A DNA stretch of 64,000 bases from Yersinia entomophaga. Its GTDB lineage: Bacteria; Pseudomonadota; Gammaproteobacteria; Enterobacterales; Enterobacteriaceae. Below, in pieces: positions 58,189-64,000 of the stretch (positions are counted from its first letter, which is position 1; each line of letters opens with the position of its first letter). The stretch lies in contig NZ_CP010029.1 of assembly GCF_001656035.1 (NCBI RefSeq), forward strand, positions 1,414,288-1,478,287. The letters run 5' to 3'. Both the position numbers and the translations under genes were made by a program. The notes below the pieces were generated by a model. The model had not been told where the DNA came from and did not search any database. It was given only the letters and a program-made list of their open reading frames with translations.

Positions 58189-58211
58189 ACCGATCGGCAG
58201 ATACGATCGGT
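58189..58211. promoter_or_regulatory. perfect palindrome in the dpaA leader
   Basis: ACCGATCG, seven-base spacer, CGATCGGT. It is 28 bases before the dpaA ATG, close enough to be an operator or an mRNA hairpin controlling ribosome entry. Confidence 0.55.
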
Positions 58212-58238
58212 TCCCAGTAAGAGAAGTAGGAATAATTA

Positions 58239-58961
58239 ATGGGCAAAATCGCTCTGTTACTTGCGATGATCATTTGTTTGCCTGCGGTATCCTTAACCAG
58301 CTCAGCCAGTGAGCCCGTTGCGGTTACCAATGCGCTTAAACAGCAATTACTCGGTTCTCCGGTCTATATCCAAATATTTAAAGAAGAGCGAACGTTGGAA
58401 TTATATGCCCGTTTACAGGGCGAATATCGATTGGTACGAAGTTATCAGATTTGTAATTTCTCTGGCGGTCTTGGCCCCAAACGCCGCGAGGGAGATTTTA
58501 AAAGCCCGGAGGGATTTTACAGCATAGATACGCGTCATTTAAAACCCGATAGTAAGTTTTATCGGGCGATCAATATCGGCTTCCCAAATGACTTTGATAA
58601 GTCTCAGGGATACTCGGGGAAATATCTGATGATCCACGGTGATTGTAAATCCATTGGCTGTTACGCCATGACCGACAATTACATGGATGAGATATTTAAC
58701 TACGTGCAAACCGCATTTATGAATGGCCAGAGCAAAGTGGATATTAGTATTTATCCGTTCCGTATGACCGAGCAAAATATGCAGCGCCATCGTAACTCGT
58801 CAGATATTAACTTCTGGCGTCAATTACAACCAGGTTATGCCTACTTTGCAAAAAATCGTATGCCGCCTTTGGTCGGTGTCATTAACGGACAATATGTGAT
58901 TAATCGTCCGTTAATGTCCAGTGCGCCAGCCTCAGAGTACGCGCTCACCAAAACAGAATAG
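58239..58961 (+). CDS. dpaA: peptidoglycan meso-DAP protein amidase (YafK/LdtF)
   Basis: 240 residues with signal peptide (to about residue 24). The YkuD/L,D-transpeptidase-type catalytic site is [12 protein letters not shown] with H133 and C141. In E. coli this protein releases Braun lipoprotein from peptidoglycan rather than cross-linking it. Length and core ([31 protein letters not shown]) match. Its last 30 bases overlap the end of the convergent yafJ gene. Confidence 0.93.
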   Translation: MGKIALLLAMIICLPAVSLTSSASEPVAVTNALKQQLLGSPVYIQIFKEERTLELYARLQGEYRLVRSYQICNFSGGLGPKRREGDFKSPEGFYSIDTRHLKPDSKFYRAINIGFPNDFDKSQGYSGKYLMIHGDCKSIGCYAMTDNYMDEIFNYVQTAFMNGQSKVDISIYPFRMTEQNMQRHRNSSDINFWRQLQPGYAYFAKNRMPPLVGVINGQYVINRPLMSSAPASEYALTKTE

Positions 58962-59699
58962 AGCAAACTCGCCTGGCGCTATTTTGTGCCAGGTTTCATT
59001 GCCGGTCAGCGGCTGAGTGGCAATGACGCTGACCACATCATTGGGTGTGGTTTGCTGCTGAAAATCTATCTCCACATCCTGATCCAGCAAAGTGGCTTTA
59101 CCGAAAGGTGCCCGACGCGTAATCCAATAAAGATTGGTTGAGCAATAGGCCATCACAAAACGCCCATCCGATAACAGCATATTAAATACGCCCTTGGCGC
59201 GCAGTTGCTCAGACAATGTCGCAATAAAGCGAAATACCGCAGGCCAGTTACCCGGTGTGCGCGGATACCGCTTGGCCAATTGATTTAACAGCCAGCAAAA
59301 CGCATATTCGCTGTCAGTCTGGCCTATGGGGCGGAAAGTGCCGGTCTCCAACTGACGATACCCTTTCAATTGTCCGTTATGCGCATAAGTCCAATTGCGC
59401 CCCCACATTTCCCGAGTAAAAGGATGGGTATTTTCCAACGCCACTTCGCCACGGTTTGCCTGACGAATATGGGAAATCACCGCGCAAGACTTGATCGGGT
59501 AATCCTGGACCAGGCGGGCTATCGGGGAGTTAAAGCTGGGTTGCGGGTCTTTAAAGGTACGGCAACCGTGACCTTCATAAAACGTTATACCCCAACCGTC
59601 TTTATGCGGCCCTGTGCCCCCTCCGCGCTGAACCAGCCCGGTAAAACTGAAACAGATATCAGTGGGCACATTCGCGCTCATCCCGAGCAATTCGCACAT
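58932..59699 (-). CDS. yafJ: class II glutamine amidotransferase YafJ
   Basis: 255 residues from ATG 59699 ([15 protein letters not shown]). The start is fixed because the Cys after the removed Met is the catalytic nucleophile of Ntn amidotransferases. [40 protein letters not shown] and WTYAHNG are the family landmarks. The acceptor is unknown. Its 3' end overlaps dpaA by 30 bases on the opposite strand. Confidence 0.92.
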   Translation of the reverse strand: MCELLGMSANVPTDICFSFTGLVQRGGGTGPHKDGWGITFYEGHGCRTFKDPQPSFNSPIARLVQDYPIKSCAVISHIRQANRGEVALENTHPFTREMWGRNWTYAHNGQLKGYRQLETGTFRPIGQTDSEYAFCWLLNQLAKRYPRTPGNWPAVFRFIATLSEQLRAKGVFNMLLSDGRFVMAYCSTNLYWITRRAPFGKATLLDQDVEIDFQQQTTPNDVVSVIATQPLTGNETWHKIAPGEFALFCFGERVL

Positions 59700-59785
59700 C
59701 ACCAACCTCCTCTACTGCCTGTGCAGTAGCAATAAAAAGCCAAAACCAATCAGGGCGAAGAAACCGGAGGTAAAGCGTGCGATAA

Positions 59786-59804
59786 GGAGGCCATGATAGC
59801 CTCC
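59786..59804. terminator. hairpin after gmhA
   Basis: GGAGGC, loop CATGATA, GCCTCC in the 179-base spacer between yafJ and gmhA. There is no T tract, so this is at most a weak terminator. Confidence 0.35.
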
Positions 59805-59878
59805 GGTGCAGAGCGGTGAACACCCCGAGGCGCGGGAAACTCCACGGCGACCTCAGGTTATTCCATACCAGCCAGTTA

Positions 59879-60460
59879 TTAGGCCTTAACCATCTCTTTT
59901 TCAATCAGCTGAATCAAGATATGAATCGCTTTGATATGTATTTCCTGAATACGATCGGCGTAACCGAAATGAGGCACCCGAATTTCGATATCTGCAGTAC
60001 CCGCCATTTTACCGCCGTCTTTGCCAGTCAGGGTGATCACTTTCATCCCTTTGGCTCTTGCAGCTTCGATCGCCTTAATGATGTTGCCAGAATTTCCTGA
60101 AGTGGAAATGCCCAGTAAAACATCACCTTCACGGCCTACGGCTTCCACATAGCGGGAGAAAACATAGTCGTAACCAAAATCATTACTGACGCAAGACATA
60201 TGGCTGACATCAGAGATGGCGATCGCCGGATAGCCAGGGCGGTTTTCACGATAGCGGCCAGTTAATTCTTCGGCAAAATGCATAGCATCGCAATGGGAGC
60301 CGCCGTTACCGCAGGAAAGCACTTTCCCACCGGCTTTAAATGAGTCAGCCAGCAAGATAGCTGCCCGCTGAATGGCGTCGATATTGGCATCATCACTCAG
60401 GAAATTAGCCAAAGTATCAGCCGCTTCATTAAGTTCACTTCGAATTAAATCGTGGTACAT
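59879..60460 (-). CDS. gmhA: phosphoheptose isomerase
   Basis: 193 residues, SIS domain ([36 protein letters not shown]). It converts sedoheptulose 7-phosphate to D-glycero-D-manno-heptose 7-phosphate for the LPS core. Active-site residues His and Glu are in [15 protein letters not shown] and [11 protein letters not shown]. Also called lpcA. It is divergent from fadE. Confidence 0.97.
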   Translation of the reverse strand: MYHDLIRSELNEAADTLANFLSDDANIDAIQRAAILLADSFKAGGKVLSCGNGGSHCDAMHFAEELTGRYRENRPGYPAIAISDVSHMSCVSNDFGYDYVFSRYVEAVGREGDVLLGISTSGNSGNIIKAIEAARAKGMKVITLTGKDGGKMAGTADIEIRVPHFGYADRIQEIHIKAIHILIQLIEKEMVKA

Positions 60461-60660
60461 GGGAGCCTCTTTATATGTCCTGTGGCATCAATAATCTTCC
60501 GCAGGCAGTGTACCGGATAGCGCAAACTGCGAGAAGCGCCGTGATGAACTGTTGCAACGGCTTTTGACCTTAAATGCTACGAATTTGTGAACCAAGTTGT
60601 AATTGATATGTAATGGCATTGATAAAAACAATGAGATGAACTAAAACCAATACATCACTC

Positions 60661-60677
60661 AACAGGTCAGACCTCCT
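60661..60677 (+). promoter_or_regulatory. candidate FadR operator upstream of fadE
   Basis: AGGTCAGACCT is symmetric around its centre and fits the core TGGTnnGACCA with a change at each end. It lies 20 bases before the fadE start, where FadR binding would block expression. Confidence 0.45.
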
Positions 60678-60696
60678 ACAACTCAGGAGCTTCATT

Positions 60697-63144
60697 ATGA
60701 TGGTTCTTAGCATTGTTGCCTTGCTGGTTCTTATTGGTGTGTTGTTCTATCACCGGGTGAACCTACACCTTAGTAGTCTGCTTCTTCTGGTATACACCGC
60801 CGCCTTGGGTGCGCTGCAAGTATGGTCATTCTGGGCGTTGCTTCCTTTGGTGATTGTGTTGCTGCCACTGAACTTAACGCCGCTGCGCCGCTCTCTGTTC
60901 TCAGCTCCTGCGCTGCGTACCTTCAGTAAAATCATGCCAGCCATGTCACGCACCGAAAAAGAAGCGATCGATGCGGGAACCACCTGGTGGGAAGGTGATT
61001 TATTCCAAGGCAAGCCAGACTGGAAAAAACTACATAACTATCCAAAACCACAGCTAACCGCTGAAGAACAAGCCTTTATTGATGGTCCAGTGGAAGAAGC
61101 CTGTCGTTTAGCAAATGATTTTCAGATTACGCATGAACTGGCTGATTTGCCGCCGGAGCTGTGGGCCTATCTGAAAGAACACCGCTTCTTCGCCATGATC
61201 ATTAAGAAAGAATACGGCGGGCTGGAATTCTCCGCTTATGCTCAAGCGCGCGTATTGCAGAAGTTATCCGGTGTTTCCGGCATTCTCGCCATTACCGTGG
61301 GCGTTCCTAACTCCCTCGGCCCCGGCGAACTGCTGCAACATTACGGCACTACCGAACAAAAAGATCATTATCTGCCACGATTGGCGCGCGGCGAGGAAAT
61401 TCCTTGCTTCGCACTGACCAGCCCCGAAGCGGGTTCCGACGCCGGTGCAATTCCGGATACCGGCACCGTTTGTATGGGTGAATGGCAAGGTAAGCAAGTG
61501 TTGGGTATGCGCCTGACCTGGAACAAACGCTATATCACGCTGGCACCGATCGCGACCGTGCTGGGTTTGGCGTTTAAACTGTCCGATCCCCAGCATTTAC
61601 TCGGTGAAACCGTAGATTTGGGTATTACCTGCGCCCTGATCCCAACTAACACTCCTGGGGTAGAAATCGGTCACCGTCACTTCCCGCTGAACGTGCCATT
61701 CCAGAATGGCCCAACTCGCGGTAACGACATCTTTGTGCCGATCGATTACATCATTGGCGGGCCAAAAATGGCCGGTCAGGGCTGGCGTATGCTGGTTGAA
61801 TGTCTGTCCGTCGGACGTGGTATTACCCTGCCATCCAATGCAACCGGTAGCCTGAAAAGTGTGGCAATGGGTATTGGCGCTTACGCCTACATTCGCCGTC
61901 AGTTCAAAATCTCTATCGGTAAGATGGAAGGGATCGAAGAACCTTTGGCGCGAATCGCTGGCAACGCCTACGTGATGGACGCCGCCGCCACCTTAATCAC
62001 TAGCGGTATTATGCTGGGTGAAAAACCGGCGGTACTGTCTGCCATAGTGAAATATCACTGTACCCACAGGGGTCAGCGCGCAGTCATGGATGCGATGGAT
62101 ATTGCCGGGGGTAAAGGTATCTGTCTGGGTGAATCCAACTTCGTCGCCCGTTCTTATCAAGGCGCGCCGATTGGTATCACCGTTGAAGGTGCCAACATTC
62201 TGACGCGTAGCATGATTATCTTCGGTCAGGGGGCTATCCGTTGCCATCCGTACGTTCTGGCAGAAATGGCCGCGGCACAAAGTAACGATGTTAACGCTTT
62301 TGATAGCGCCCTGTTTGGTCACCTTGGCCACGTAGGTAGCAATAAAGTTCGTAGCTTCTGGCTGGGTCTGACCAACGGCCGTACCAGTCATGCTCCGGTA
62401 AGCGACAGCACTCGCCGCTACTATCAGCAGCTTAACCGCTTAAGTGCCAACCTGGCGCTGATGTCCGATGTTTCCATGGGCGTTCTGGGCGGCAGCCTGA
62501 AACGTCGCGAGCGTATCTCTGCTCGTTTAGGAGATATTCTGAGCCAAATGTATCTGGCTACCGCAACGCTGAAACGTTATGAGGATGAAGGCCGTCAGAA
62601 AGAAGATTTACCGCTGGTTCACTGGGGCGTGCAGGATGCGCTGTATCAGGCAGAACAAGCACTGGATGACTTACTGCGAAACTTCCCGAATCGCTTTATT
62701 GCTGGCGTGATGCGTATTGGAATCTTCCCGTTTGGCTGCGTACATCGCGCGCCGTCAGATCGCTTGGATCACCAATTGGCTCAATTGCTGCAAGTGCCTT
62801 CGGCAACCCGTTCACGTATTGGGCGCGGTCAGTACCTGACGCCGAGTGAATTCAACCCGGTCGGCTTGCTGGAAGCCGCACTGCAAGACGTTATCGCCGC
62901 AGAGCCAATCCACAAACGCCTGAGTAAAGAAGCCGGTAAGAATCTGCCGTTCACCCGTTTGGATCAGTTAGCCAAACGCGCACTGGCGGAAGGGAAAATC
63001 AGCGCGGAAGAAGCTAACGTGCTGATTAAGGCAGAAGCCAGCCGCCTGCGCTCGATTAACGTAGATGAATTTGAACCGGAGGCGCTGGCTACCCAGTCCC
63101 CGGTAAAGCAGCCAGATCGGCCACGTCAAACGGAAGCGGCGTAA
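60697..63144 (+). CDS. fadE: acyl-CoA dehydrogenase FadE
   Basis: 815 residues (E. coli 814). The long N-terminal region has two hydrophobic segments (about 1-20 and 25-55), tying the enzyme to the inner membrane. The acyl-CoA dehydrogenase core follows ([56 protein letters not shown]). It carries out the first step of beta-oxidation. Start decided by CAGGAG. It is an isolated gene with its own terminator. Confidence 0.97.
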   Translation: MMVLSIVALLVLIGVLFYHRVNLHLSSLLLLVYTAALGALQVWSFWALLPLVIVLLPLNLTPLRRSLFSAPALRTFSKIMPAMSRTEKEAIDAGTTWWEGDLFQGKPDWKKLHNYPKPQLTAEEQAFIDGPVEEACRLANDFQITHELADLPPELWAYLKEHRFFAMIIKKEYGGLEFSAYAQARVLQKLSGVSGILAITVGVPNSLGPGELLQHYGTTEQKDHYLPRLARGEEIPCFALTSPEAGSDAGAIPDTGTVCMGEWQGKQVLGMRLTWNKRYITLAPIATVLGLAFKLSDPQHLLGETVDLGITCALIPTNTPGVEIGHRHFPLNVPFQNGPTRGNDIFVPIDYIIGGPKMAGQGWRMLVECLSVGRGITLPSNATGSLKSVAMGIGAYAYIRRQFKISIGKMEGIEEPLARIAGNAYVMDAAATLITSGIMLGEKPAVLSAIVKYHCTHRGQRAVMDAMDIAGGKGICLGESNFVARSYQGAPIGITVEGANILTRSMIIFGQGAIRCHPYVLAEMAAAQSNDVNAFDSALFGHLGHVGSNKVRSFWLGLTNGRTSHAPVSDSTRRYYQQLNRLSANLALMSDVSMGVLGGSLKRRERISARLGDILSQMYLATATLKRYEDEGRQKEDLPLVHWGVQDALYQAEQALDDLLRNFPNRFIAGVMRIGIFPFGCVHRAPSDRLDHQLAQLLQVPSATRSRIGRGQYLTPSEFNPVGLLEAALQDVIAAEPIHKRLSKEAGKNLPFTRLDQLAKRALAEGKISAEEANVLIKAEASRLRSINVDEFEPEALATQSPVKQPDRPRQTEAA

Positions 63145-63180
63145 CTGATAGTACTCATTGATAATTCATGTGTCTAAAAC

Positions 63181-63210
63181 AAAGTCCCGGTCTAATGCCG
63201 GGACTTTTTT
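63181..63210 (+). terminator. intrinsic terminator of fadE
   Basis: AAAGTCCCGG (63181-63190), loop TCTAATG, CCGGGACTTT (63198-63207), then T to 63210: a ten-base perfect stem. Confidence 0.92.
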
Positions 63211-63273
63211 ATCGCTGATTTTTGATAGCGAACTAGCGCTGAACCTGAAAATAGCGAGCAGCCAAGCGCTCAA

Positions 63274-64000
63274 TTATCCGTTTTGACGAATACGGGCAAT
63301 TAATTCACCCACATTATCAATATGCACCGCTGCCAGTATTAATGTGCGCCCCAGACTCAGAGCCTGACGCTGACAGGCTAAACGCATCCCGTCATCTTCA
63401 ATGCTGTCCAAATCCGCGACGTGTGCCAACCCGATGGTGCGCCTAATCAATTCGGTTCCACAGTACCCCACGGCATCATTCCACACCTGCCGGAGGAAAT
63501 ACTCGGCATAACCAGCAGTTTTCAACGCTTGATCCTGAGTTTTCTCTGCGCATAGCGTCAGAAAACGCGTGGCAAAAGCCTGCCAAATTTCACGAATGTC
63601 ATCTAAACGCTGTTCACGGCCTGCCGCTGCGTCTCTCGGCCCGGTCAACCCCGGCAAACCGCAGTAATTTAGCAATACATTTCCTAAAGCCGTACCGATA
63701 TCAAAACCAATCGGGCCATAAAAACCGAATTCTGCGTCAATAGCTTTCAATTTACCTTCGGCCACAAAAATCGAGCCACTATGGATATCACCGTGTAGCA
63801 AAGCTTCCGCTTTACTCAAAAACCGATGTTTAAGGGAAGCTACCGCCAGTTTCAGCCCGTTGTCCTGACGCAGCGCCAGCACCTCCGGCAGTAACGCGGC
63901 GTCAAAATTATTGCGTTCATGATCGTGATAAGGATCGGTAAAAAACAGATCTTCAGTGATCTGGCACAGTTCGGGATTGGTATAACGGATCACCGCCGCC
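63274..64000 (-). CDS. mtnK: 5-methylthioribose kinase, C-terminal part (start outside window)
   Basis: The frame runs from the right edge to the stop at 63274 and covers about 240 residues. It phosphorylates 5-methylthioribose in the methionine salvage pathway. The segments [34 protein letters not shown] (catalytic HGD), [16 protein letters not shown] (the DFG-like DxE) and [18 protein letters not shown] are diagnostic. The N-terminal ATP-binding lobe lies beyond the window. Confidence 0.93.
   Translation of the reverse strand, partial: AAVIRYTNPELCQITEDLFFTDPYHDHERNNFDAALLPEVLALRQDNGLKLAVASLKHRFLSKAEALLHGDIHSGSIFVAEGKLKAIDAEFGFYGPIGFDIGTALGNVLLNYCGLPGLTGPRDAAAGREQRLDDIREIWQAFATRFLTLCAEKTQDQALKTAGYAEYFLRQVWNDAVGYCGTELIRRTIGLAHVADLDSIEDDGMRLACQRQALSLGRTLILAAVHIDNVGELIARIRQNG

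Larger units (their letters stand above)
57699..58238. promoter_or_regulatory. nqrA-dpaA divergent control region
   Basis: 540 bases without a gene between divergent nqrA and dpaA. Two inverted repeats lie on the dpaA side (58066-58100 and 58189-58211, listed separately). Most of the rest is AT-rich; I see no open frame or RNA gene. Confidence 0.6.

Noticed and set aside
59659..59904. 81-residue minus-strand frame between yafJ and gmhA
   Set aside because: It overlaps the yafJ start, lacks a ribosome site and resembles no protein family.

Overview
The window is a piece of an enterobacterial chromosome, most likely a Yersinia or a close relative. The evidence is gene content and order. Positions 4.5-34.5 kb follow the E. 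coli order queA-acpH-malZ-proY-brnQ-phoR-phoB-sbcD-sbcC-mak-rdgC-ppnP-aroM-aroL. Positions 41.5-64 kb follow the E. coli order proA-proB-crl-frsA-gpt-pepD-dinB-(yafK/dpaA)-yafJ-gmhA-fadE. A complete nqrA-F/apbE/nqrM cluster, absent from E. coli K-12, sits between dinB and dpaA, as is typical of Yersinia. The genus assignment is an inference from layout and protein similarity recalled from memory, not a database result.

Region by region. (1) 1-4.5 kb is the end of a prophage or integrative element. It is a dense run of small plus-strand genes, many joined by TAATG or ATGA overlaps, including an MT-A70 DNA adenine methyltransferase, a probable excisionase and a tyrosine integrase. It abuts the 3' end of queA, where tgt would be expected. 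(2) 4.5-20.7 kb holds queA, acpH, a 2-Cys peroxiredoxin with a candidate OxyR site, ggt, an SDR oxidoreductase, malZ broken at a run of nine G/C, an ANT(6)-like nucleotidyltransferase, proY, brnQ, a stand-alone MetE-like methyltransferase, and phoB-phoR followed by a PstS-like binding protein; a Pho box lies before phoB. (3) 20.9-28.8 kb holds sbcD-sbcC, a 7-bp tandem repeat, mak, rdgC and ppnP. (4) 29-33.8 kb is the most novel block: an operon of an OPT-family transporter, a DUF1177 protein and AroM, with an IclR-type regulator upstream and repeated candidate operators. E. coli has aroM (with yaiA) directly behind aroL, so this block looks either inserted here or lost there. (5) 33.9-41.4 kb holds aroL with an unusual leader, a siderophore receptor and binding protein behind a Fur box, a methyltransferase, a DUF1471 protein, a GNAT acetyltransferase, a small membrane protein and ycgR. 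(6) 41.5-49.3 kb holds proBA, crl, frsA, gpt, pepD and dinB with a LexA box. (7) 49.5-58 kb holds a GDPD-like protein that lacks expected metal ligands, then the Na+-NQR operon with its maturation genes. (8) 58.2-64 kb holds dpaA, yafJ, gmhA, fadE with a candidate FadR site, and the 3' part of mtnK.

Functional themes are proline uptake and synthesis (proY, proBA), phosphate sensing, double-strand-break processing (sbcCD, rdgC), flavin-dependent sodium pumping with its own flavin and iron insertion genes, iron uptake, and an unassigned import/catabolic operon (OPT-DUF1177-AroM). No rRNA, tRNA, CRISPR array or insertion sequence was seen.
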